64,000 bases of DNA, taken from an uncultured Acidobacteriia bacterium (GTDB lineage: Bacteria; Acidobacteriota; Terriglobia; Bryobacterales; Bryobacteraceae). The translations under genes and the position numbers were made by a program. Where the stretch lies: the NCBI GenBank assembly GCA_903929755.1, contig CAIYVZ010000003.1:1-64000 (forward strand), read 5' to 3'. Below are positions 26,226 to 34,616 of this stretch, piece by piece. The notes under the pieces were generated by a model. The model had not been told where the DNA came from. It searched no databases and saw only the letters and a program-made list of their open reading frames with translations. Every line of letters starts with the position of its first letter. Positions within the stretch are counted from its first letter, which is position 1.

Positions 26226-28805
26226 ATGAGGCGAGAACTTCTTATAGCCGCGTTGCTGGCTACAGGTGCGGCGCAGGGGGCGGATGACACGGTCTTTACT
26301 AAGACCGTGCAGCCGTTCCTTGCGCAGTATTGTGTGGGTTGCCACAACGACAAGCTCAAAACGGCAAGCCTGAATTTTCAGGCGTACAGGAATGGCGCCG
26401 AGGCGGCCGAGCATCCCGAAGTTTGGAACAGGACGCTGGAGAAGCTAACCCTGGAGCAAATGCCCCCGGGCGGTCTGCCCGCGGCAGGAAAGGCCCAGCT
26501 TGCGGCCGTAAAGGCCTGGATGGAACCGGTTCTGGCGAAGGCGGGACTGCGGAAGGAAACTGGTCCCGGGCGGGTAGTGGCACGACGCCTCAATCGGGTC
26601 GAATATAACAACACCATCCAGGATTTGCTGGGCATTCACTACCGGCCCGCCGATGAGTTCCCGGTGGATGATTCGGGGTATGGGTTTGACAACGTGGCGG
26701 ACGTATTAACCATGTCCCCCATGTTGCTGGAGAAGTATCTGGCGGCAGCGCGGAAGGCGTCGCAACTGGCTGTCTTTGGCCCCGCGTTTCCGCAGAAGCC
26801 GGTTTTGATTTCGCACCAGCTGGCCAAGAGGTCTTACGACTTCGGAGTGGCAGCGGGCGCGGAGAATTCGGCCGCGGGCGGCACGTATCTCCCTTATTCC
26901 ATGAGGGGCAATCTGGAAGGTTCGTTTGTGTTTCCAGTGGATGCCGAGTATGAGATCCGCTTCCGGGTAATGAACCTTCGAAATGCGAACGGCAATAACT
27001 TTTCGTATCTGGATGTGGTCAACGGGAAGACAAGTGCGACGCTGGGGCGCGGAGCCGCGGTGGATCCGGACTTTGTGCCTCCCCCGGCCAATGCCGGGCG
27101 TGGCGGACGCGGTGGACGGACACCGGAGGAGATAAAGGCCGCGCAGGAAAAGGCCCGCCTGGCTGCCCCCCCGGTGAAGGTGACCCTGCTGTTCGATGGC
27201 AAACCGATCCTGAATGATGTGATTGAGGGCGAGACGGATTTTGGCTATGCCCGCGGGGAATTTGTGGCGAAGATTCCAGTGCAAGCCGGCGAGCACACGA
27301 TGCGCGTGTCGTTCCCCGATCTGGCGAATCTGGACGATCCCCGGCGGCACCTGAATATCGATCTGCGGCGGAAGATTTTCGTGGATTACCTGGATGTGGC
27401 GGGACCGTTCAATCCAGCTAAGGAAAGCCCGACAAGTTACCGCAAGCTGTTTGTGTGTGGACATGCGCCGGGGAAACATACGGCCACCTGTGCGCGGCGG
27501 GCTTTGACGAGCCTGATGCCCCGAGCCTACCGTCGTCCGGTGACGGCGGATGAGGTGGAGGGGAAGTTGCGGCTGGTAGCACTCGCGCAAAAGGAAGGGG
27601 ATTCGCTGGAGGAGGGAGTACGGCTGGCGCTGGAAGCCATTCTTTCGTCACCGAACTTTATCTTCCGGATGGAGCGGGATCCGAAACCTGTGCCGGCGGC
27701 CGCTAAGGCACACGCGATCAGCGATCACGAACTGGCCGCACGGCTCTCCTATTTCTTGTGGTCCAGCATGCCGGATGAAGAACTACGGCGGGTTGCGAAC
27801 AGCGGGGGCCTGCGCAAACCGGGAGCGATGGAAGCGCAGGTACGGCGGATGATGGCCGACTCGCGGTCAAAGAATCTGGTGGATAATTTCGCGGCTCAGT
27901 GGCTGCAATTGCGCAATTTTGGCCGAACGAAGCCGGATGGCGCGCGGTTTGGAACCATCGACGACGAGCTTCTGGGCTACATGCGCACCGAGGCGCTGCA
28001 GTTTGTTGCCGCGATCATTCGTGAAGACCGGAGTGTACTGGATTTCATTGACGCCCCATTCACCTATCTGAACGGGCCACTGGCCCGGCACTACGGTATG
28101 GCGGGAGTGGATGGCGAAGAGTTCCGCCGAATGGATGTTGATCCGAATCAACGGGGAGGCCTGCTGGGGCAGGGCGCGATTCTGACGGTTTCTTCGTACC
28201 CGACCAGGACGTCGATTCCGGTGCGGGGGAAGTGGGTCCTGGAGAATCTGCTGGGGACACCACCGCCGCCCCCTCCGCCCGATGTGCCGGTGTTGGTGGA
28301 GAGCGGCCTGGGCGCCAACGTATCGTTGCGGCAGAGGACTGAACAGCATCGGGCCGACCCGAATTGTTCGGGCTGCCATAACCTGATGGATCCGATCGGC
28401 TTTGGTCTGGAAACATATGACGCCGTGGGCCGGTGGCGGACGCATGACGGCGGTATCAGGATTGACGCTTCCGGCGTGTTGCCGGGCGGGAAGTCGTTTG
28501 ACGGCGTGGCGGGTTTGCGGCAGATACTCAAAGGACAGTCGGCGGCCTTCACGCGGAACCTGACGGACAAGCTGATGACGTTTGCGCTGGGGCGCGGGCT
28601 GGAACTGTCGGATCGGCCTGTGGTAGAAAAGATCGTGCAGAAGGCCGCTTCCAGTGACTACCATTTTTCCGGGCTGGTAATGGGAGTGGTGAACAGCGAG
28701 GCATTCCAAATGCGAAGCAACCTGGCAGCAAGCAATCCGATAGCAAACAACGTGACAGCAAACAACGTGACAGCAAACAACGTGACAAAAAGAGTGGCCC
28801 GATGA
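26226..28805 (+). CDS. Planctomycete-type cytochrome protein (DUF1587/1592/1588/1585, PSCyt3-like)
   Basis: An 859-residue exported protein. After a signal peptide (MRRELLIAALLATGAAQG) comes a haem c site, C36-V-G-C39-H40, in QPFLAQYCVGCHNDKLKTA. DUF1587 follows (RRLNRVEYNNTIQDLLG), then DUF1592 (LAARLSYFLWSSMPDEEL), DUF1588 (RGGLLGQGAILTVSSYPTRT) and DUF1585 at the C-terminus, with a second Cys pair in CSGCHNLMDPIGFGLE. The family occurs in Planctomycetes, Acidobacteria and Verrucomicrobia with DUF1552 partners; function is not established. Its last codons consist of a tandem repeat (NNVTA units, 28742-28786), and its stop overlaps the DUF1552 start as ATGA. Confidence 0.9.
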   Translation: MRRELLIAALLATGAAQGADDTVFTKTVQPFLAQYCVGCHNDKLKTASLNFQAYRNGAEAAEHPEVWNRTLEKLTLEQMPPGGLPAAGKAQLAAVKAWMEPVLAKAGLRKETGPGRVVARRLNRVEYNNTIQDLLGIHYRPADEFPVDDSGYGFDNVADVLTMSPMLLEKYLAAARKASQLAVFGPAFPQKPVLISHQLAKRSYDFGVAAGAENSAAGGTYLPYSMRGNLEGSFVFPVDAEYEIRFRVMNLRNANGNNFSYLDVVNGKTSATLGRGAAVDPDFVPPPANAGRGGRGGRTPEEIKAAQEKARLAAPPVKVTLLFDGKPILNDVIEGETDFGYARGEFVAKIPVQAGEHTMRVSFPDLANLDDPRRHLNIDLRRKIFVDYLDVAGPFNPAKESPTSYRKLFVCGHAPGKHTATCARRALTSLMPRAYRRPVTADEVEGKLRLVALAQKEGDSLEEGVRLALEAILSSPNFIFRMERDPKPVPAAAKAHAISDHELAARLSYFLWSSMPDEELRRVANSGGLRKPGAMEAQVRRMMADSRSKNLVDNFAAQWLQLRNFGRTKPDGARFGTIDDELLGYMRTEALQFVAAIIREDRSVLDFIDAPFTYLNGPLARHYGMAGVDGEEFRRMDVDPNQRGGLLGQGAILTVSSYPTRTSIPVRGKWVLENLLGTPPPPPPPDVPVLVESGLGANVSLRQRTEQHRADPNCSGCHNLMDPIGFGLETYDAVGRWRTHDGGIRIDASGVLPGGKSFDGVAGLRQILKGQSAAFTRNLTDKLMTFALGRGLELSDRPVVEKIVQKAASSDYHFSGLVMGVVNSEAFQMRSNLAASNPIANNVTANNVTANNVTKRVAR
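28742..28786 (+). repeat. Three perfect tandem copies of a 15-base unit at the end of a coding region
   Basis: The unit AGCAAACAACGTGAC is repeated three times without change and encodes (A)NNVT repeats at the C-terminus of the cytochrome protein, just before its stop. A diverged partial copy precedes it (AGCAATCCGATAGCA). The 15-base period keeps the frame, so copy-number change would be tolerated. Confidence 0.9.
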
Positions 28806-30160
28806 ATCCTGTTTTTAAGAAGCATCTGAACCGGCGGACTTTTCTGCGGGGAGTGGGCACCGCGCTGGCACTGCCAATGATGGACGCCATGGTACCGGCG
28901 ATGAGTTCGGCAGCCGCCTCAAAAGCGCCCCTGCGGATGGCATTTGTCTATTTCCCCAATGGCATTCAGGAGAATACGTGGAGTCCGAAGATGGAGGGCG
29001 AAGTTGCCGCTCTGCCGGAGAAACTGACGCGGGTTCTGGAGCCACTGCAGGCGTATCGGAATGAAATTACGATTCTGGATGGCCTGACAATTAATGGCGG
29101 CCGGGCGTTGGGTGACGGGCCCGGTGACCATGGCCGTGCCGGTGCGAGTTATCTGACCGGGGCGCATCCGAAGCGCACCTTCGGGAAGGATCTGCAGGCG
29201 GGCGTTTCGGTGGATCAACTGGCCGCGCAGGCCATGGGGATGAAGACGCGATTTGCGTCTCTCGAGCTCGGCGGCGAAGAGGGCATTCAGGGCGGGAATT
29301 GCGACAACGGTTATAGCTGCGCCTACTCCAACAGTATTTCGTGGAGAACGCCTTCCACCCCGAATCCGCCGGAAGTTCGGCCCAGAGCCGTTTTTGAGCG
29401 GTTGTTCGGCGGCGTGGACCTGGAATCTGATCCGGTGAAGCGAGCGAAGCTGGAGCGGTACAAACGCAGCGTTCTGGATTCGGTGCTGGCCGATGCGAAG
29501 AAACTGGAAAGCTCGCTGGGTCGCGACGACAAGCGAAAACTGGATGAGTATCTGTACGCGCTGCGAGATATCGAAACGCGCATCCAGCGGACCGAAGCCC
29601 AGAGCGGTACGGTGACCACATCAATGACGGCGCCTCCGTCGAGTGTTCCGGAAAATTATACCGAACATTCGCGGCTGATGTTTGACCTGATGCTGGCCGC
29701 GTTCCAGACCGATTCGACGCGGATCATTACGTTCTTAATGGCGATTGAGCAGAGCAACCGGAACTACCGGGAGATCGGGATTGCCGAGTCACACCACGGC
29801 TTGACGCACCACGGCGGCGACAAGGAAAAGATCGAGAAGTGCGTTCTGATCAACCGGTACGAGACCGAGCAGTTCGCATATTTCCTGGGCAAGCTGAAAG
29901 CCACTCAGGACGGGGACGGAACCTTGTTCGACCATTCGCTGATCACCTATGGCAGCGGGTTGAGCCTGGGGCATAATCATGATAATGTTCCAACGCTGCT
30001 GACGGGCGGCAATAATGGCCGCTTCAAGCTGGGCAAGCAGATGAAATACAAGGCGGAGACGCCGCTGGCGAATCTGCACGTGATGATGCTGGACGCGATG
30101 GGCGTGCCGGCGGAGAAGTTCGCAGACAGTAACGGCACGCTGGGTTATCTGTCGGTTTAG
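28802..30160 (+). CDS. DUF1552 protein, twin-arginine exported
   Basis: A 452-residue DUF1552 family protein, the standard partner of DUF1592-type cytochromes. The N-terminus (NRRTFLRGVGTALALPMMDA) is a twin-arginine signal. Family features visible are FVYFPNGIQENTWSPK, the GPGDHGRAGASYLTGAHP motif, ISWRTPSTPNPPEVRPRAVF, and HHGLTHHGGDKEKIEK near the C-terminus, with many His/Asp residues that could bind metal. No tested function is known to me. It is translationally coupled to the gene before it by an ATGA overlap and followed 41 bases later by an NHL-like gene. Confidence 0.9.
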   Translation: MNPVFKKHLNRRTFLRGVGTALALPMMDAMVPAMSSAAASKAPLRMAFVYFPNGIQENTWSPKMEGEVAALPEKLTRVLEPLQAYRNEITILDGLTINGGRALGDGPGDHGRAGASYLTGAHPKRTFGKDLQAGVSVDQLAAQAMGMKTRFASLELGGEEGIQGGNCDNGYSCAYSNSISWRTPSTPNPPEVRPRAVFERLFGGVDLESDPVKRAKLERYKRSVLDSVLADAKKLESSLGRDDKRKLDEYLYALRDIETRIQRTEAQSGTVTTSMTAPPSSVPENYTEHSRLMFDLMLAAFQTDSTRIITFLMAIEQSNRNYREIGIAESHHGLTHHGGDKEKIEKCVLINRYETEQFAYFLGKLKATQDGDGTLFDHSLITYGSGLSLGHNHDNVPTLLTGGNNGRFKLGKQMKYKAETPLANLHVMMLDAMGVPAEKFADSNGTLGYLSV

Positions 30161-30201
30161 ATTTGCCTGAAGTTAGATTTGCCTCAAGGGAGAACGACGA
30201 G

Positions 30202-31089
30202 ATGAGACGCAGAGATTTCTTGTATGGAGCGACAGCCGTATCGGGCATGGTTCCGATGGCGGGCGCGGCTGTGGATGTGGCGTCGATCAAGTCGCGCGGA
30301 ACGAAGAAGGTTGACCTGGTATATAAGTCGCCACACGCGACTCCCAATGGCTTGCAGGCAACGAGCGAAGGGCTCTGGGTAGTGGATCAGGGGAAAGAGA
30401 ACTGGGTCTCGCTGATTAACTTTGCGGATGGCAAGGTGATTCGGGAATTTCAGGTGCCGGGGTTGGCCGGCGCGAGTGGTCTGACTGTTGATCCCGATGG
30501 CGTGATGTGGATCAATGACACGCACAACAGTTTGATTGTGACTTGCAGCGCGAAGGATGGGAAGATCCTTGCGAAATACTGGTGCCCCGGATCGGGGCGG
30601 ACGTATCAGGTGCCGGGCGATCCGGCACCGGCGAGGAGTCCGATTGCATCTCCGTTTCCGGCTCCCGCTGGCGCGCCCGCGGGCGGACGTGGACGAGGGC
30701 CGTCGCGCCCAGCGGGACAGGTGGCGTTAGACGCAACTACCGGGCTGAGCGGCGAAGGCGGTCAGGGTATGGAGTGGCGGGATGGTTTGTTGTATTACGC
30801 CTGCCTGCCATCGCGGCGCGCTTATGTTTTGGATCCGAAGACGTGGCGCGTGCAGGCGATGTGGAATCTGCCAGGCAACCGGGCTCACGGCGTGGGCTGG
30901 GAGGGTGACAGCCTGTGGATTGCAGACAGCAACTGGCGGGCGTTTTTCCGCCATGACCGAAAGACGGGCGACATTGTGGAGAAGATTCAGCTGACCGATA
31001 AAGATCCGTTGATTCACGGGGCCACCGTGCATGACGGGTATATGTGGTTCAGTGACGATGTCGGGTACATCTGCAACTTCAAGCTGTAG
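30202..31089 (+). CDS. Exported NHL/SMP-30-like beta-propeller protein
   Basis: A 295-residue protein with a twin-arginine-type signal (MRRRDFLYGATAVSGMVPMA). Repeated blades of the form GLWVVDQGKENWVSLINFAD, VMWINDTHNSLIVTCS and DSLWIADSNWRAFFRHD point to an NHL or SMP-30/gluconolactonase-like propeller. A Pro/Gly/Arg-rich insert interrupts it at about residues 145-175. ATG 30202 was preferred to the start 13 codons upstream because AAGGGAGA lies about 10 bases before it and it opens directly on the signal. Function and ligand are unknown. It is the last gene of the receptor-cytochrome-DUF1552 set. Confidence 0.75.
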   Translation: MRRRDFLYGATAVSGMVPMAGAAVDVASIKSRGTKKVDLVYKSPHATPNGLQATSEGLWVVDQGKENWVSLINFADGKVIREFQVPGLAGASGLTVDPDGVMWINDTHNSLIVTCSAKDGKILAKYWCPGSGRTYQVPGDPAPARSPIASPFPAPAGAPAGGRGRGPSRPAGQVALDATTGLSGEGGQGMEWRDGLLYYACLPSRRAYVLDPKTWRVQAMWNLPGNRAHGVGWEGDSLWIADSNWRAFFRHDRKTGDIVEKIQLTDKDPLIHGATVHDGYMWFSDDVGYICNFKL

Positions 31090-31115
31090 GTTGAGCTTCA
31101 CGGCTCAGCGTTAGT

Positions 31116-31727
31116 TCATGTCGGAGGGGGATGGGGATTCGTGCTCCCCCCCCCGATGTCGAAGGAGATGCCGCGATAGAGGTAGGCCAACTTGACTTCG
31201 GCATCCACCGCCGGAATTCGACAAATTGCTTCGCTGCCCACAAACTCTGTGAAGGTCCATTTGCCATCGGGCATACGGGAGAAGACCTCGATACGCGGTT
31301 CCGTCTGGGAAATCAGTACATAGTCCCGCAGAGAAGAGATACCGCGGTAATGGGCAAACTTCAGACCTCGATCGTAGGCCTCGCTCGACTTTGACAGGAC
31401 CTCAAGGATCACTACGGGGTTGAGAAGGGTGGCACTATATTCATCCGCCAACTCTGCCTGGCCGCAGTAGACCGTCAAATCCGGATAAAAGAATGGACCC
31501 TTGACGGCAACCCGCACTCGCAGGTCGGAACCAACTATAGTGCACCCACGAGAATCCAGCGTCGCTTGCAGGGAAGCAATAAGACGGGAGGCAAGGATGG
31601 CGTGAGGCAAGGTTCCACCCGACATGGCGAACATCTCGCCATTGATGTACTCACTCTTGATATCCGCCTCACGCTCGATTTCCAGATATTGTTCGGGCGT
31701 GAGGCGGGGGATGGGCGCGGCAGCCAT
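31116..31727 (-). CDS. Uma2-family (DUF820) putative PD-(D/E)XK nuclease
   Basis: A 203-residue protein of the Uma2 family, common in cyanobacteria and Acidobacteria and predicted to be a restriction-type endonuclease; its role is unknown. The N-terminal MAAAPIPRLTPEQYLEIERE and NGEMFAMSGGTLPHAILASR are typical. The putative catalytic residues are D in FYPDLTVYCG, E in VVILEVLSKSS and K in YDRGLKFAHYR. The C-terminal tail (GGGSTNPHPPPT) is atypical and is encoded by a run of nine G/C at 31146-31154, where slippage could change the reading frame. It converges with the NHL-like gene, leaving only 26 bases between the stops. Confidence 0.85.
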   Translation of the reverse strand: MAAAPIPRLTPEQYLEIEREADIKSEYINGEMFAMSGGTLPHAILASRLIASLQATLDSRGCTIVGSDLRVRVAVKGPFFYPDLTVYCGQAELADEYSATLLNPVVILEVLSKSSEAYDRGLKFAHYRGISSLRDYVLISQTEPRIEVFSRMPDGKWTFTEFVGSEAICRIPAVDAEVKLAYLYRGISFDIGGGSTNPHPPPT

Positions 31728-31760
31728 AACTTCAGTCTAACCGCATTTCACCACCAGAGT

Positions 31761-32948
31761 TTACTGATTGCCTCGCCCGGGACCTGCGGGCGCAGCACCT
31801 GCCGCACCCGGAGCGCCGGGCTGCCCACCACGTCCACCAGCACCGCCGCGCCCCTGGCCAAACGGACGAGGCGGGTTCGCAACATAGGTCGCGACATCCC
31901 TTGCCGCCTTGGTTTCTATTCCCGGCTTCTGGAGGAAGCCGAGATCGCGCGCCCAGTCGATAAACCGATACTGCCAGGTTCCGTAGGGAACGTTGCTGCG
32001 GTCCGTGAGCCCACCCGCCATGCGGGAGCCATCGGGCAGCGGATCACCGGGGTGGCGGCCATTGCCGTAGAGGTGCATTTCCACGTTGGGCACGCCGGCC
32101 ATCAGCATGGCCTGGTAGTAATCGAGAGCCCAGATCGCGTGCCCCTGGTCCCCGGCGCTGCCGCAGACGAGGAACGCGGGCGGAACATTTTTCGGGATGG
32201 GCGGCGCGGTTCGGTTGCGGGCGAAGGGCGTCGGACCGGGATAGATGATGCCTGCGAAATCCGGGCGCGAGGAGATGCCAGCGAAGGGGTCGGAAGGATC
32301 GTTATTCTTCTGGTCCCAGGTATCGTAGAGAACAGCGGCGGGGGCGGCCAGCTCCGCGCCGGCGGAGAAGCCCATGACGCCGATGCGGTTGGGATCAACA
32401 CCCCACTCCTTCGCGTAGGCGCGAACCACGCGGACGGCCTGTTGCGCGTCATTCACGGCATCGACTTCCGCCACGTAGCCATCGGCACGGAGCCGGTTGC
32501 GGAGAATGACGGTGTTGATGCCGTAGTTGTAGAAGAACGGGATGAAGTCCGCCGACTCGCCGCCCACGTTGAGGGTCCTGTGCCCGCCTCCGGCGATGAC
32601 GATGACGACTGTGCCGGTATTGAGCGACTTATCGACAAGGTGCACTTCAATGGACGGGTTGTGGATATTAACGATGCTGTTGATGCGCGCCGGGACCGCC
32701 TGGCTCATGTTGTAGACCTCGGGCAGGTGGACCTTGTCGGCCTTGAGGTATGGCGAGTTGGGAGGAAACAAAGGAATGACCACGCCGCCGGGCACGATGG
32801 TCTGCGGGGCGTAGGGCTGGCCTGTGTCGGGACCGGGCTTCGGGATGGCCTGCGCGGCGGGAAGCGGGGGTAACGGGGCCTTGGTCTGAGCCAAAGCGGC
32901 AGATGTCGCGAGGAGCGAGCAGGCGAATAGAAATGAGGTTCGGTTCAT
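31761..32948 (-). CDS. Secreted alpha/beta hydrolase (acetyl-esterase-like)
   Basis: A 395-residue exported hydrolase; signal peptide MNRTSFLFACSLLATSAALAQ. An oxyanion-hole segment VIVIAGGGHRTLN precedes the nucleophile motif GVMGFSAGAELA; the acid and base residues probably lie in the later FAGIIYPG to HLYGNGRHPGDPL region, with H in GRHPGDP. The fold resembles BD-FAE/acetyl-xylan-esterase-like proteins, so deacetylation of a carbohydrate is plausible but not shown. The C-terminal 40 residues are very rich in Gly, Pro, Ala and Arg (FGQGRGGAGGRGGQPGAPGA) and look like a disordered tail. It lies just upstream of, and on the same strand as, the Uma2 gene. Confidence 0.8.
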   Translation of the reverse strand: MNRTSFLFACSLLATSAALAQTKAPLPPLPAAQAIPKPGPDTGQPYAPQTIVPGGVVIPLFPPNSPYLKADKVHLPEVYNMSQAVPARINSIVNIHNPSIEVHLVDKSLNTGTVVIVIAGGGHRTLNVGGESADFIPFFYNYGINTVILRNRLRADGYVAEVDAVNDAQQAVRVVRAYAKEWGVDPNRIGVMGFSAGAELAAPAAVLYDTWDQKNNDPSDPFAGISSRPDFAGIIYPGPTPFARNRTAPPIPKNVPPAFLVCGSAGDQGHAIWALDYYQAMLMAGVPNVEMHLYGNGRHPGDPLPDGSRMAGGLTDRSNVPYGTWQYRFIDWARDLGFLQKPGIETKAARDVATYVANPPRPFGQGRGGAGGRGGQPGAPGAAGAAPAGPGRGNQ

Positions 32949-33075
32949 GTTGTTCGAAAGTCCTTGTTGCGGCGTCTGGACGCGACACCAGGGCCGAGGC
33001 TTCGGCTCGGCGCTTTGCGCTGATTCTATCAGGTTGAGCGGCGCTGGGGGACTGAACGGAGTGTGCGACCGGAGA

Positions 33076-34431
33076 CTACAGTCCGAAACGAGCCGCGAGG
33101 AAGTCGAGCAGAGCGCTGCGCTGATCGTCTTTTACTTCGGATCCCCAGCCGGTCATTTTGGTGACTTCGCGATCCCATTGAGCTCGGGTAAGATGCTGCT
33201 GGCGCATCATGTGATCGTCGTGGCAACTCAGGCAGGCTTGTTTGTAGACTGCGGGGGCTTCGGCGGCAGATTCAGCTTTCGCGGCGGGCGCAGAGGGCTG
33301 CGTCTTCGCCACAACCACCTCACGGGCCTGTGACGCGTTGTAGAGATAACCACTGGGGTTCCACTCCGGTTCCATCGGCTGAGCCTGCCCCGCAGCGTTG
33401 GTGGCCCGCGCCATCAGCGTGTGGGTGCCTTCTGCGGCCTTCCACTGATAGCTGAAGCGGCGGAAACCGTATTTGGTGGCATTGCCGAGGAGCTTCGCCT
33501 CATTCCACGTCTTGCCCCCATCAGCCGAAAGATCCACCTTCGTAACCGGGGACGAGTTCGACCAGGCTACGCCCTGGACGAGGACGGCTCCGGGCTTTGC
33601 CCAGGCCCCAGGCGTCGCGATCACGGACTTCACGTTGATATCGGTCACGGGAACCAGCTCGGCCGGCGCTACCGTGGCTCCAGGCTCCACGTGCTTTGCA
33701 GGATGGCGGTACGCGGTCTTCATCCAGAAGCCATCGTGCTCGTGGTCGAGGAGTTCGATTTTGGTAAGCCACTTGACCCAGGAATCGCCGGCCCAGCCCG
33801 GCGCGATCACGCGGATCGGGAAGCCGTGTTCGGCTGTCAGGGGCTTGCCGTTCATCTCATACGCGAGAAGGGTGTCTTCGTGGTTGGCCTTGGCGAGCGG
33901 GAGTGAACGCTGGAAGTCCGGCATCTTACCCATGGGGACGTCGGCGCCATCAAGTAACAGATGAGCGGCTCCAGGCTTCAGCCCGGCTTTGGCCAGAACC
34001 TCGCGGAGGCGGACGCCTGTCCACTTTGCGTTGCCCACACTGCCAAAGCGCCATTGCGCTCCAGGCATGCCCGGCTTGTAGAAACTGCGGCCGTTCCCAG
34101 CGCATTCCAGCACGCCGATGAGTTCCACTTTGGGAAGTTTTTTGATCTCAGCCAGGGAAAGTTTTAGCGGCGTGTTGACCAAACCGGAGATCTCCAGTTG
34201 CCAGGTGGCGGCGTCAACCTTCGGCGTCATGGTGTGGCAGCGGACGAAAAAATTTTCGACCGGAGTGATTTCGGAGATAAAGCCTTCCACTGGCATCTCC
34301 AGATCGACCGGCCCGGGGGAGAGTGTAATGAGTTTCACCCGCCCGCTGGCGCTGCTGGCCAGGTAGGGGGTAACTGCTGCGGCGAGGCCAGCTTTCAGGA
34401 GATGGCGTCTGGTTGAGGGCATCGGGTTCAT
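33076..34431 (-). CDS. Sulfite-oxidase-like molybdopterin enzyme with C-terminal cytochrome c domain
   Basis: A 451-residue periplasmic oxidoreductase. Twin-arginine signal at the start (STRRHLLKAGLAAAV; ATG 34431, with 34422 also possible). The molybdopterin domain has the molybdenum-ligating cysteine C110 in GVLECAGNGRSFYKPG and the cofactor-binding segments LLAYEMNGKPLTAEHGFPIR and APGWAGDSWVKWL; a dimerisation (Mo-co_dimer) domain follows. The last 55 residues hold a haem site, C400-L-S-C403-H404, and a possible axial methionine in VTKMTGWGSE. It therefore looks like SorA and SorB in one chain and would pass electrons from sulfite (or a similar substrate) to the respiratory chain. The substrate is inferred. 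Confidence 0.88.
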   Translation of the reverse strand: MNPMPSTRRHLLKAGLAAAVTPYLASSASGRVKLITLSPGPVDLEMPVEGFISEITPVENFFVRCHTMTPKVDAATWQLEISGLVNTPLKLSLAEIKKLPKVELIGVLECAGNGRSFYKPGMPGAQWRFGSVGNAKWTGVRLREVLAKAGLKPGAAHLLLDGADVPMGKMPDFQRSLPLAKANHEDTLLAYEMNGKPLTAEHGFPIRVIAPGWAGDSWVKWLTKIELLDHEHDGFWMKTAYRHPAKHVEPGATVAPAELVPVTDINVKSVIATPGAWAKPGAVLVQGVAWSNSSPVTKVDLSADGGKTWNEAKLLGNATKYGFRRFSYQWKAAEGTHTLMARATNAAGQAQPMEPEWNPSGYLYNASQAREVVVAKTQPSAPAAKAESAAEAPAVYKQACLSCHDDHMMRQQHLTRAQWDREVTKMTGWGSEVKDDQRSALLDFLAARFGL

Positions 34432-34616
34432 TCTAGCGAGACTTGACCCCTGAAACACAGGGGGGGCGCAAAGAAAGCCGCGTAGAATCTGTTCCGCAGC
34501 ATTTGGAGCTGGCAAATCAAATCCAGAACGTGAATGAACGCCAGGTGGAAGCGTGCAATGCGCGGCTGGCGGAGTTGTTTTCTGAATTCCGGACCAGACT
34601 CGGCAGAAACCGGAGC
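34432..34616. other. Intergenic stretch with a possible gene remnant
   Basis: Between the molybdoenzyme start and the etfA stop. Read on the plus strand, about 34500-34615 gives HLELANQIQNVNERQVEACN and continues with helix-like sequence ending in FRTRLGRNRS. It looks like the tail of a coding sequence but has no start or stop of its own and runs into the antisense of etfA. It may be a relic or chance. Confidence 0.3.
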
